From Porticoccus sp033791605 (GTDB lineage: Bacteria > Pseudomonadota > Gammaproteobacteria > Pseudomonadales > Porticoccaceae), in contig JASJGJ010000163.1 in assembly GCA_033791605.1 (NCBI GenBank), positions 1 to 12,934 of the forward strand: a stretch of 12,934 nucleotides of DNA, written 5' to 3'. Positions 1-7,675 of this stretch are shown one piece after another. A model generated the notes under the pieces. That model was not told the origin of the DNA and ran no database searches. It saw only the letters and a list, made by a program, of their open reading frames with translations. Every line of letters begins with the position of its first letter. Position 1 is the stretch's first letter. The translations under genes were made by a program, and so were the position numbers.

Positions 1-2
1 AA

Positions 3-224
3 TATGCTCAACTGCCCAACGGAGCTAGGCTCGTTGGCCGAGTTCTCAGTCAGTTACCAAAAGACACTACGCTACCCTGGTATCGTGTTTTAAAAGCTAA
101 TGGCCAGATAGCTTTTCCACAAGAGACTGAAGCTTTTCAGCAACAAAAGCAGCACCTTGAATCAGAAGGTATCATTGTGACTCACGGAAAGGTAAGTCTG
201 TCGAAATTTAGCTGGCAGCCGTAG
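3..224 (+). CDS. Alkyltransferase-like (ATL) DNA repair protein, C-terminal part
   Basis: The window opens inside this gene; the last 73 codons are readable from base 3 to a TAG at 222-224. The protein belongs to the O6-alkylguanine-DNA alkyltransferase fold family. Two features are visible: an ARLVGRVLSQLP segment, resembling the DNA-binding helix region, and a PWYRV motif where true alkyltransferases have PCHRV. Trp in place of the acceptor Cys marks the ATL subgroup (E. coli YbaZ, yeast Atl1). Those proteins bind alkylated guanine without repairing it and hand the lesion to nucleotide excision repair. The end (LSKFSWQP) is also typical of short bacterial ATLs. The N-terminus and promoter lie outside the window. 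The last 17 bases overlap the end of the convergent ampG. The ATL assignment rests on the motif; I could not check the missing N-terminal part. Confidence 0.85.
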   Translation, partial: YAQLPNGARLVGRVLSQLPKDTTLPWYRVLKANGQIAFPQETEAFQQQKQHLESEGIIVTHGKVSLSKFSWQP

Positions 225-1560
225 TCTCTCTTCTGTCTCGCTGCCAAAGAAACCATGCCATCCAAACAGCTGGCAACCCCATCAATGCGGCATAAACAAA
301 AAATACCTGGTAACTGCTGGCATCCACAATGACACCCGAAAAACCGCTGAAGAACTTACCCGGCAGGGTCATTATAGAGCTAAACAATGCGTACTGCGTG
401 GCGGTATAGGCTCGGTTTGTCATACTGGACAGATAAGCCACAAAGACCGTATTTGCAAAACCACCACTAAGGTTGTCACCACTGATCGCCACTGCTAGCC
501 AACTGAGATCCGCGCCCACATTTGCCAACTGAACAAATAACAAATTAGTCAATGCCACCATAACAGCACCCACCAACAATGGCCGATAAATACCGTAGCG
601 TACGACTAACAAGCCGCCCAAAAATGAGCCAGCCAAAGTCATAAAGAAACCAAAGACTTTTCCTACACTGGCGATGTCCGTTTTACTGAAACCAAGATCA
701 AGATAGAACGGGTTGGCCATAATACCCATAGTAATATCACTGAGCCGAAACAGGCCTATAAATGCCAAAATCATTAAAGCCCAAGCACCATTTCGCTGAA
801 AAAACTCCACAAAAGGAGCCATAACCGCACCCACAAACCAAGCCTCCAGCCGATGCCACAATCCAGGTTGATCCGCATGCAAACAATGCTTTAATCCTGC
901 CTCAACCTTGGCGGCAAGAGGCGGCACCTGATGCTCCGGCTCTGACACCAGCAACACCGTAACAATACCCACCAGCATGAGCGCCGCCATGAAAAGATAA
1001 GCCGTTTCCCAACTCGACCAGTCTGCTATATAAAAGGCGCCCGCTCCAGCCACCAACATCGCCAGACGGTAGCCAAGGATATAACTCGCCGACATGGCAC
1101 CTTGAAACTCATCTACTGCCGATTCAATACGAAAAGCATCGATAGCAATATCTTGAGTAGAAGAAGAAAAGGCAACCAATACCGCACATATTGCAATACT
1201 GGTCAAAGATATTTCAGGATCTGTTAATACCATCGCCACCAAGCCCAAAATGACGCCCAATTGACCCAACAAAATCCAACTGCGACGCTGACCTAACATT
1301 CGCGTCACTAAAGGTAGCTTTATGCGATCAACGACCGGCGCCCAAAAGACTTTAATGGAGTAGGTCATTCCCACCCAACCAAAAAATCCTATGGTACTTC
1401 GACTGATCTCCATATCACGCAACCAGGCAGTCAGCGTTGAAAACACCAGCAGCAATGGCAATCCGGCAGCGAACCCCAAAAACAACATTGTGATCACTTG
1501 AGGGCGAGAATAAACACGCAGCGCTTCACCCCAACTAACGGTGCCTTGTTGCGGTGTCAT
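208..1560 (-). CDS. ampG: AmpG-family muropeptide permease (MFS transporter)
   Basis: A 450-residue polytopic membrane protein of the major facilitator superfamily that closely follows the AmpG pattern. The N-terminal LGFAAGLPLLLVFSTLTAWL, the STIGFFGWVGMTYSIKVFWAP block, the QDIAIDAFR motif after helix 4 and the LGYRLAMLVAGAGAF segment all have clear counterparts in E. coli AmpG. AmpG imports N-acetylglucosaminyl-1,6-anhydromuramyl peptides across the inner membrane for recycling. I count roughly 12 hydrophobic segments, with a charged cytoplasmic loop near residues 208-240. At 450 residues it is shorter than E. coli AmpG (about 491), so it probably lacks the extra C-terminal helices of some homologues. 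The ATG at 1560 is preceded by an AGGA-type ribosome site. The gene diverges from the ABC transporter genes and its 3' end overlaps the ATL gene. Its closeness to ampD and ampE supports the assignment. Confidence 0.9.
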   Translation of the reverse strand: MTPQQGTVSWGEALRVYSRPQVITMLFLGFAAGLPLLLVFSTLTAWLRDMEISRSTIGFFGWVGMTYSIKVFWAPVVDRIKLPLVTRMLGQRRSWILLGQLGVILGLVAMVLTDPEISLTSIAICAVLVAFSSSTQDIAIDAFRIESAVDEFQGAMSASYILGYRLAMLVAGAGAFYIADWSSWETAYLFMAALMLVGIVTVLLVSEPEHQVPPLAAKVEAGLKHCLHADQPGLWHRLEAWFVGAVMAPFVEFFQRNGAWALMILAFIGLFRLSDITMGIMANPFYLDLGFSKTDIASVGKVFGFFMTLAGSFLGGLLVVRYGIYRPLLVGAVMVALTNLLFVQLANVGADLSWLAVAISGDNLSGGFANTVFVAYLSSMTNRAYTATQYALFSSIMTLPGKFFSGFSGVIVDASSYQVFFVYAALMGLPAVWMAWFLWQRDRRETTAAS

Positions 1561-1609
1561 AGCGGTCCTGTCATATAAAATTTCCGTCTTTTAGGGTTGG
1601 CATACCATC

Positions 1610-1626
1610 TTTGATGTGCCATCAAA
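1610..1626. promoter_or_regulatory. Perfect 17-bp palindrome upstream of ampG (candidate operator)
   Basis: TTTGATG and CATCAAA form perfect 7-bp arms around a 3-base centre. The site lies in the 154-bp divergent region, 50-66 bases before the ampG start and about 90 bases before the ABC ATPase start. The inner part fits the T-N11-A pattern of LysR-type regulator sites. There is no flanking T-run, so it does not look like a terminator. The binding protein is unknown, and I found no convincing -35/-10 pair around it. Confidence 0.4.
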
Positions 1627-1714
1627 ACAGGTTCACCGCACTTGCATAATTCTCAACCAAATAGCTTGATACCCTAACAGATATTCCGGAGGATGCTATA
1701 CACTTGCTCACCAT

Positions 1715-2614
1715 ATGAAAGCTATTCTCGAAGTACTTAACCTGACAAAATCATTTCGCTCATTGAAAGCAGTAGATGACGTTTCATTTGCCATCCCCCA
1801 AGGCTCATGTTTTGGTCTTCTGGGTCCTAATGGTGCAGGAAAAACCACTACAATTGAAATTATTGAAGGCATAAAAAAGCCTACTACTGGAAATATTCTC
1901 TATAAAGGTAAACCTCGGGATCATGAGTTTTCGAAACAAACAGGGATTCAATTTCAATCCACCGCATTAATGGATTACCTGAAAACCCGAGAAGTATTAG
2001 AGCTATTTGCCCAACTCTATCCCTTTAGCCAACCTATCGACGATCTCATTGAACTATGCCAACTTGAAGAATTTTTGGATACTTACGCCACCCGACTTTC
2101 TGGCGGACAGCGTCAACGCCTGCTATTGGCCGTTGCCCTGATCAATGACCCCGAAATATTGTTTCTAGATGAACCCACGACAGGCCTTGACCCACAAGCG
2201 CGACGCAACTTCTGGTCGCTAATCCGCAGTATTAAGCAGAGGGGGAAAACGGTTTTACTCACCACACATTACATGGAGGAAGCTGAATTATTATGCGACC
2301 AATTAGTGATTATGGACAAAGGCAAAATCATTGCTGACGGCTCCCCCAAGGCGTTATTACAACAACACTTCGCTCACAGTTACGTCTGCCTGAATCAACA
2401 GGACTTTCATTACAATTTCTCCCCTGACAGCCCCGGCATGATTTCCAGTCCTGTTGAGCAACGGGAAGACTGTGTCGCGATAGCTACCAGCTCTGTTGAA
2501 AAAACCCTATCAGAGCTGGTAGCTCTCAATATAAACCTACGCTCTCTTCAGGTTAGAAACCCATCTCTTGATGATTTATTTTTGAAATTAACCGGCCACC
2601 ACCTCAGGGAGTAA
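1715..2614 (+). CDS. ABC transporter ATP-binding protein (ABC-2 exporter type)
   Basis: A 299-residue ATPase with all the nucleotide-binding motifs of an ABC protein: Walker A GPNGAGKTT at 37-45, Q-loop Gln81, signature LSGGQ at 128-132, Walker B ILFLDE at 148-153, D-loop Asp159 and switch His185. After about residue 215 it has the C-terminal extension typical of the DrrA/NodI-like exporter subfamily, ending in a VRNPSLDDLFLKLTG block. It should power export by the membrane protein encoded 9 bases downstream, which looks co-transcribed. The start is the first in-frame ATG after an upstream stop at 1667. It has no good ribosome site at normal distance; the GGAGG at 1688-1692 lies 22 bases away. 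The substrate cannot be told from sequence; drugs, lipids or glycans are possible for this family. Confidence 0.93.
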   Translation: MKAILEVLNLTKSFRSLKAVDDVSFAIPQGSCFGLLGPNGAGKTTTIEIIEGIKKPTTGNILYKGKPRDHEFSKQTGIQFQSTALMDYLKTREVLELFAQLYPFSQPIDDLIELCQLEEFLDTYATRLSGGQRQRLLLAVALINDPEILFLDEPTTGLDPQARRNFWSLIRSIKQRGKTVLLTTHYMEEAELLCDQLVIMDKGKIIADGSPKALLQQHFAHSYVCLNQQDFHYNFSPDSPGMISSPVEQREDCVAIATSSVEKTLSELVALNINLRSLQVRNPSLDDLFLKLTGHHLRE

Positions 2615-2623
2615 ACAGTCTCG

Positions 2624-3694
2624 ATGAAACAAATTTATGCCCTGTGGATGGCACGCAATCGTGAGTATTACCGAGACAAAGGGTCGTTGTTTTGGTCCTT
2701 TATAGCGACCCCTTTTATTGTCATTGTACTGGCCTTGGCTTTTTCATCAGAAAACCAACAAATTTTTCGGGCAGGACTTTTTTCCCTAGAGCCAGCCATA
2801 AATGTCACACCACCTTTAGAAAAGAGAACACCTTTACGTATTTTTTCTGATGAACCCACCATTCAAATCATAGAATACAACAACCTAGAAGATGCGATTC
2901 GTCGGGTGCAATTCCACCAGTTAGATATTTTAATTTCTACTGAAGATCCAGCGCGTTACTGGGTAAACCCTGAATCGGCAAAAGGACGATTACTAGAAAA
3001 ACTGTTGGTACTTGAACCACTAGCACAAAGGCCAGCGCCCCTCCATGACAACAGACCTCGCTGGCAACGGGAAGAAACTAAAGGCCATCAAATACGCTAT
3101 ATCGATTGGGTAATTCCAGGTATTTTGGCCATGAACATGATGTTTAGTGGCCTGTGGGGGATTGGCTACGTTATTGTTCGCTACCGCAAAAATGGGGTAC
3201 TAAAAAGACTACAGGCGACCCCTTTGACCGCATGGCAATTTCTGCTTTCTCAAGCACTGTCTCGCTTAACCATTATGTTGACCGTCACAACCCTAGTCTT
3301 CTTTATCTGCAACCTGTTTATTGATTTTATGATGATTGGCAGCTACTTGCTGTTACTACTTATTGCCATTGTCGGCAATTTAGCCATTATCAGTATATCC
3401 CTACTCATGGCGGCACGGACGGCTAGCGAAGAGCTGGCTAACGGTCTATTGAACCTCATCAGCTTCCCCATGTTGCTATTGTCTGAGCTATGGTTTTCTC
3501 TAGATGATGCGCCTCAATGGTTACAGGACGTTTCGCTAATGCTACCCCTGACACACCTCGTAAAGGCCGCACGAAATGTCATGTTGGAAGGAGCCAGTTT
3601 GAATGATATAGCCCCCCAACTAGTCATTTTAGCTTTGATGACCGCTGTCTTTATCACGTTGGCAGGAGCCCTATTTCGTTGGCATAACGACTAA
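2624..3694 (+). CDS. ABC-2 type transporter permease
   Basis: A 356-residue membrane protein and partner of the preceding ATPase. One membrane helix lies at about 22-41, followed by a non-membrane domain of about 120 residues and then about five more helices near 162-185, 207-232, 237-263, 272-292 and 331-351. This one-plus-five layout with a large loop after helix 1 is common in ABC-2 permeases. The stretch after helix 2 (YRKNGVLKRLQATPL) is the conserved cytoplasmic signature of the family and probably contacts the ATPase. The gene starts 9 bases after the ATPase stop; an AGGGAG at 2606-2611 is a somewhat distant ribosome site, so translational coupling is likely. It converges on ampE with a 34-base gap in which I see no terminator hairpin. 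The substrate is unknown. Confidence 0.88.
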   Translation: MKQIYALWMARNREYYRDKGSLFWSFIATPFIVIVLALAFSSENQQIFRAGLFSLEPAINVTPPLEKRTPLRIFSDEPTIQIIEYNNLEDAIRRVQFHQLDILISTEDPARYWVNPESAKGRLLEKLLVLEPLAQRPAPLHDNRPRWQREETKGHQIRYIDWVIPGILAMNMMFSGLWGIGYVIVRYRKNGVLKRLQATPLTAWQFLLSQALSRLTIMLTVTTLVFFICNLFIDFMMIGSYLLLLLIAIVGNLAIISISLLMAARTASEELANGLLNLISFPMLLLSELWFSLDDAPQWLQDVSLMLPLTHLVKAARNVMLEGASLNDIAPQLVILALMTAVFITLAGALFRWHND

Positions 3695-3728
3695 TGCTTA
3701 TAGTTTTTACATGAGAAAGAGGTATGGG

Positions 3729-4613
3729 CTAAATCAGCATGACAAAAAAGGCCACTATACACAGCGAAAAGATCAACGCTCGAGATAACAAAGCTTCCAT
3801 TTCTGTTATTTCAGCTTCTCTTTCCTTCGCACCGTCAGTCGCGCTCTCCGATACCTTTAAGCCAGACTGAAGCGCTGCTGCCACATAGCCTCCCATCACT
3901 TGCAAAGTGCTGGCAGAACTGCCCAGAAATGAACTCCTCCATCTATCAAGACAAGCCGTAAAATTACCCACAAAAGCAAATGACAACCCCACTAATCTCA
4001 CGGGCAACCATTCCATAAAATACAGCCAACGTTTAACAGTGCCGGTCTCGCGCTCCGTGTCCATCTCCGGCTCTCCCAAAGACATCTCTGAGTGTAAGGC
4101 CAATAAGCGATAGAGCAATGCACCGGGAGCACCAGCAAGCACAAACCAGAAGATCACCGCAAAATATCGCTCAAAATAACGGTATGACACAGCACACAGC
4201 ACCTCCTGATGAAGCTGCTCCCAATTTTCGGCAGAACCTTCCTTCTTAGCAGGATTAAACTCAGCAGCAGCATGGTAGGCGGCCTGCAAATCATCTCGCG
4301 TCAAATCATCTCGGTAGCCCTCAATCTGCTCTGTCAGATTTTCTCGCCCCAAGGAATACAGAAAGACTAAAAAACTAACTAATAGTAGAGGTATACCAAA
4401 CCAAGTGCCGCCCAATAGCACCACCAACAAGACCAACAGTAAAACAGGTGTAAAAAGGGTGATGGGCAACCGAATATGCGGCTTGGTTTTCAGCCACCGA
4501 GTACTTGCTAGTCTGGAGGCCCAGCTTCTGTACCAACCATCTTGCTGCAGTCCTGATAGTGCGCCCATCCGGTGAAGAAGCAAGACACCTATAACAACAA
4601 CAATAAATTCCAT
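3729..4613 (-). CDS. ampE: AmpE-like inner membrane protein
   Basis: A 294-residue membrane protein of the AmpE/CobD-like family, close to E. coli AmpE (284 residues). Recognisable parts are an N-terminal hydrophobic MEFIVVVIGVLLL, a double membrane segment at about 50-89, a YRYFERYFAVIFWFVLAG helix near 145-165, the conserved MEWLPVRLVGLSFAFVG block near 200-216 and a C-terminal membrane helix. AmpE is usually encoded with AmpD and has been linked to beta-lactam sensing, but its biochemical role is not established. I chose the ATG at 4613 because a GGAG lies 6 bases before it and the N-terminus then aligns with other AmpE proteins. A GTG at 4625, directly after the ampD stop, would give 298 residues. 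The 12-base gap to ampD indicates one transcript with coupled translation. The middle loop (about residues 90-140) is charged and variable. Confidence 0.85.
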   Translation of the reverse strand: MEFIVVVIGVLLLHRMGALSGLQQDGWYRSWASRLASTRWLKTKPHIRLPITLFTPVLLLVLLVVLLGGTWFGIPLLLVSFLVFLYSLGRENLTEQIEGYRDDLTRDDLQAAYHAAAEFNPAKKEGSAENWEQLHQEVLCAVSYRYFERYFAVIFWFVLAGAPGALLYRLLALHSEMSLGEPEMDTERETGTVKRWLYFMEWLPVRLVGLSFAFVGNFTACLDRWRSSFLGSSASTLQVMGGYVAAALQSGLKVSESATDGAKEREAEITEMEALLSRALIFSLCIVAFFVMLI

Positions 4614-4625
4614 CTCTAACTCCAC

Positions 4626-5171
4626 TCATATGCCAAGGGCCAAAAAATAACGATGCCAGTCAAAAGCTGGCCCAGGATCTGTCTTTCGACCTGCGGCTAT
4701 ATCACTATGCCCAACAATACGCTGCCTTGTTATTGTAGGATAATGCGCCATTAATACCTGAGTTACATCAACTAACGTTTGATATTGCTCATCGGTATAG
4801 GGGATATCATCTGTACCTTCCAGCTCAATGCCAATGGCGCAATCATTACAATTATCAATACCGTCAAAACATGATTGCCCCGCATGCCAGGCGCGGTCAT
4901 CAAAAGCCACAAATTGGGTTATGCTTCCTTCACGATCAATCAACAAATGCGAGGAGACCCGAAGGTCAGAAATTTCCTCAAAATATGGATGGTAATTCGT
5001 ATCCAAACAATTGGTAAAAAAATCACAGATATAAGAACCGCCAAACTGTTTTGGCGGCAAGCTGATATTGTGAATAACCAACAAGGAAATTTCAGCGGAA
5101 TCCGGGCGATGGTTGAAATTGGGAGAAGGCACCCTACAGGCATTGAGCAGCCAGCCCTGCGCGTCAATCAT
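4626..5171 (-). CDS. ampD: 1,6-anhydro-N-acetylmuramyl-L-alanine amidase AmpD
   Basis: A 181-residue zinc amidase, matching the usual AmpD length (183 in E. coli). It cuts the stem peptide from cytoplasmic anhydro-muropeptides during peptidoglycan recycling, lowering the signal that activates AmpR where AmpR is present. Zinc ligands can be placed at His34 (VIHNIS), His155 (VGHSDIA) and Asp165 (KTDPGPAFDW). The catalytic Glu116 (IGIELEG) and Lys163 are also present, in near-perfect register with Citrobacter freundii AmpD (His34, His154, Asp164, Glu116, Lys162). There is no signal peptide, as expected for the cytoplasmic enzyme rather than the periplasmic AmpDh paralogues. An AGGA about 9 bases before the ATG is the ribosome site. 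ampE follows directly. A terminator separates it from the DUF1631 gene, so it should have its own promoter in 5172-5327. Confidence 0.96.
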   Translation of the reverse strand: MIDAQGWLLNACRVPSPNFNHRPDSAEISLLVIHNISLPPKQFGGSYICDFFTNCLDTNYHPYFEEISDLRVSSHLLIDREGSITQFVAFDDRAWHAGQSCFDGIDNCNDCAIGIELEGTDDIPYTDEQYQTLVDVTQVLMAHYPTITRQRIVGHSDIAAGRKTDPGPAFDWHRYFLALGI

Positions 5172-5254
5172 TCACACATTCCTGAAAGTTAAACTTTGGA
5201 AACAACGGCCCTGAAAACCAGACATATTTAGAGTGTGGGATTAATTAAAAATTT

Positions 5255-5269
5255 ACGCAAGACTTGCGT
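5255..5269. promoter_or_regulatory. Perfect 15-bp palindrome upstream of ampD (candidate operator)
   Basis: ACGCAAG and CTTGCGT form perfect 7-bp arms around one central A. The site is 84-98 bases before the ampD start in the 206-bp gap between ampD and the DUF1631 gene. The odd centre and 1-base loop argue against an RNA hairpin and for a protein-binding dyad. AT-rich sequence lies on the ampD side (5241-5254). I could not define a convincing promoter next to it, and no specific regulator is implied. Confidence 0.4.
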
Positions 5270-5327
5270 GAGTAAAACTGATGGACTAATAGGCCATTCA
5301 ATCTATTGTTGATGACTAGATAATTAT

Positions 5328-5354
5328 AAAAAAGAGGGCTTGAGAAAGCCCTCT
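5328..5354 (-). terminator. Rho-independent terminator of the DUF1631 gene
   Basis: A 9-bp stem (5333-5341 with 5346-5354) closes a 4-base loop. Read on the minus strand, the stem AGAGGGCTT / AAGCCCTCT runs straight into six T residues (A6 on the plus strand at 5328-5333). It lies 24 bases after the stop codon of the DUF1631 gene and should insulate ampD-ampE from that transcript. Confidence 0.88.
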
Positions 5355-5377
5355 GACAATAAGCCGAATGAACCGGC

Positions 5378-7675
5378 CTAATGAACCTGTCTATTGGTCC
5401 GAATGCCTCGTATCACTTGCTCAAGAGCACGATCAAACATTCGAACACTCTCCACCACCACTAGGCTTTCATTCTTGATACCACCAGCAACAGCATTTCG
5501 GTTCATTTCGACTACTTTTGCGCCCTGACGGTTAACAAAAATGTATTTACCCGGAGGTGAAATAATGCCTGCTACTTTGCAGCGACGATTAGGTGCTTCT
5601 TTATCCATAAAGTCTACCCACGAACCCCTACCTAACGCACTGGCAGTTTTTATAAATTCATCCTCAACAGCTTCTTCGTGGGTATCATTAACTTCATCCG
5701 CTTTCGAGCTGCCGGGGATATCGGCTTTCAGTGTCTCGACGGTCACCTCTTCCAAGAATGCTTGCTGGCTTATCTCTGATTGGTGTATCTCTACAGAACG
5801 AACCACTTCCTTTTGCTGCTCTGGAACGGGCACTTTGCTCTCTGTGCTAGGCAGTTCATTGATATCAAGAATGGTATCTTCATGAAGTTCAACCTCAGCA
5901 GCGTCTTTCACTACCCCAGGGGTAAGAAATTGTTCCAAAGCACCAATCAAACAACCCAAATCGTAGGGATCATAGGTTATATCTTCTAAACTCTGACGGA
6001 TGGATGCGAGCAATGCGACCACGTCATCATGAGAAGCTTCTTTATTGGGGATATACCCCAAAATTTGGTCGAGAATTTGTACGCTAGACTGCCACTGCTC
6101 TGGATTCTTGTCATACCTCAAATAAGCCAAGAACATTACCTTGCACCAGGCATCTTCTGCAAACGTTACCAACACCTGAGGAAACCGCTTACCTTCCATC
6201 CGCTCAGCCAAGGTTGCTTCGACCAACTGACGCGCCTGATTCACTTTTTCTTTGGCCGCTACTTCTTCAACAAGGCGCTGCTCTCTTGCAGAAGTACCGC
6301 GACGCTCTTTTTCTACTAGCGCCATAAAATTCATCAACAACTTACCTAACCCTTCATTATCTAAAGGATCAGATTTGTTAAGAATGTTTGCAACATTTGT
6401 AATCGCTTTACCTACCGGATCAGAAGTAAAGTCTGCATCATCAGAATACCCAATAGACGCTTCAGTAATTTTATTCAGTAACTGTCTAGCCGGATGCTTT
6501 TCCTTCGCAAAAAAATTACTGTCTTGCAGCGCAATTCTCAGTATTGGCATTTCCAGTTTGCGTAACTCTTTACCGAGGCCTCCTGACACACCAGGTTCTT
6601 TTCTAATACGCTCAAACAGTTGATCCAGCAGATGGACCACACTATGATCTCTGGATCCCAGCCCAGCATTTCCCCTACTCTGAAGACTTCCCTGAATCAG
6701 TCCCAACAAAGTCTGCTCGTTAGTTTGCTGCTCGACCCACTCACCTTTGAGATCAGAGACCAAATCAATGAGATCATCAAGTGCCACTGGCTCAACACCC
6801 GTCGTAGGCGCAAGCACTTCCGACTGTTGCAAAAAACTCTGCAACTGAGCTAATAGTGGATTATTGTCGGTTGATTCGTCTAATGCGCCGTATAGGTCAT
6901 CAACAGTAGGCCCCATGCTTGACGACCCACCCCCTCCGGCGGGGATTGCCGGTTTTCTAGCAGGTCTACGACCAGAATTTTTAGCACGCTGCTTTTTATC
7001 TAAGTCTGGCAACACACCCATTTCACACAACATGTCATTGCTTTTTTTCAGCAACTCACCCATACCATCTATCATGTGCCGATCAATCAGCTTGAACAGC
7101 ACCAACCTCGACCGAATACCTATTTCCAAACATTCCGAGGCTTCATTCAAAGCATTACACACAATCTCTGGACCGACAGGGTTGCTGTTAGCCACAACTT
7201 CAGCGGGCACCATAAAATTAATTCGGGTAATAATTTTTTTAAGTTCATGCTTGTGGTGCTGAGAGACTTTTGAAACCATGCTATCCAAGGCAATGGTCTC
7301 TTCAAGATCTTCATTTTCCACCACCTCAAGATTGAAAGATCCAGACTTTTCTAAATCATAGGCAATGCCCTGGTAATTCACATTACCCAGCTGCTGAAAA
7401 GCTTGATCCATAGTGATTGAGAACTTTTGTTCTATGGCCTTTCGCTCGAGACGAATCATCCGCATGGCATCGAAATAAGCTGTTTGCTCACTATTACTTT
7501 CTGCACGATCAGCCAAATCAAAAAACGCGTCATCCACATGCTCGAAGACTGTCGATAAACGCTGTAACAAAAATTTTCGAGTCAAATCGCGCAACGCACA
7601 CAACGGCGCAGGCAACTTAAAGGATTTTGCCCTTAGCGCCTCGGTATCGATTAGTTTTAAGCGACTATTCATCAT
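5378..7675 (-). CDS. DUF1631 family protein of unknown function
   Basis: A 765-residue protein that I assign to the DUF1631 family, from its overall pattern and its position between nadC and ampD, where P. aeruginosa has PA4523. No signal peptide or membrane helix is visible, so it is probably cytoplasmic. The N-terminal part (1-225) is largely helical. A basic then glycine-rich linker follows at about 228-256, then a long helical middle part to about 600. A variable, Glu-rich stretch runs to about 680. The end (682-765) is compact and strand-rich, with GSWVDFMD, RRCKVAGI and GKYIFVNRQGAKVVEM blocks; its layout vaguely recalls PilZ-like barrels, which is only an impression. Older annotations calling relatives thymidine phosphorylase have no support here. 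The ATG at 7675 is followed by a second ATG; GTAGG about 7 bases before is a modest ribosome site. It is monocistronic, with its own terminator. Confidence 0.85.
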   Translation of the reverse strand: MMNSRLKLIDTEALRAKSFKLPAPLCALRDLTRKFLLQRLSTVFEHVDDAFFDLADRAESNSEQTAYFDAMRMIRLERKAIEQKFSITMDQAFQQLGNVNYQGIAYDLEKSGSFNLEVVENEDLEETIALDSMVSKVSQHHKHELKKIITRINFMVPAEVVANSNPVGPEIVCNALNEASECLEIGIRSRLVLFKLIDRHMIDGMGELLKKSNDMLCEMGVLPDLDKKQRAKNSGRRPARKPAIPAGGGGSSSMGPTVDDLYGALDESTDNNPLLAQLQSFLQQSEVLAPTTGVEPVALDDLIDLVSDLKGEWVEQQTNEQTLLGLIQGSLQSRGNAGLGSRDHSVVHLLDQLFERIRKEPGVSGGLGKELRKLEMPILRIALQDSNFFAKEKHPARQLLNKITEASIGYSDDADFTSDPVGKAITNVANILNKSDPLDNEGLGKLLMNFMALVEKERRGTSAREQRLVEEVAAKEKVNQARQLVEATLAERMEGKRFPQVLVTFAEDAWCKVMFLAYLRYDKNPEQWQSSVQILDQILGYIPNKEASHDDVVALLASIRQSLEDITYDPYDLGCLIGALEQFLTPGVVKDAAEVELHEDTILDINELPSTESKVPVPEQQKEVVRSVEIHQSEISQQAFLEEVTVETLKADIPGSSKADEVNDTHEEAVEDEFIKTASALGRGSWVDFMDKEAPNRRCKVAGIISPPGKYIFVNRQGAKVVEMNRNAVAGGIKNESLVVVESVRMFDRALEQVIRGIRTNRQVH

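Noticed and set aside
1561..1714. An AmpR operator and hidden ampR/ampC linkage
   Set aside because: The palindrome there does not resemble the AmpR site I know, and no LysR-type regulator or beta-lactamase gene is present in the window.
3695..3728. A terminator between the convergent ABC permease gene and ampE
   Set aside because: The 34 bases contain a T5 run but no stem of useful length.
4375..4629. An 84-codon minus-strand frame starting with an ATG that overlaps the ampD stop
   Set aside because: It is a different frame over the start of ampE. The ampE frame has the family match and a better ribosome site, so the ATGA overlap appears to be coincidental.
6252..7620. Several plus-strand open frames of 60-130 codons inside the DUF1631 gene
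   Set aside because: They lie opposite a long, well-supported coding sequence, lack ribosome sites and show no recognisable protein pattern, so they are antisense shadows.
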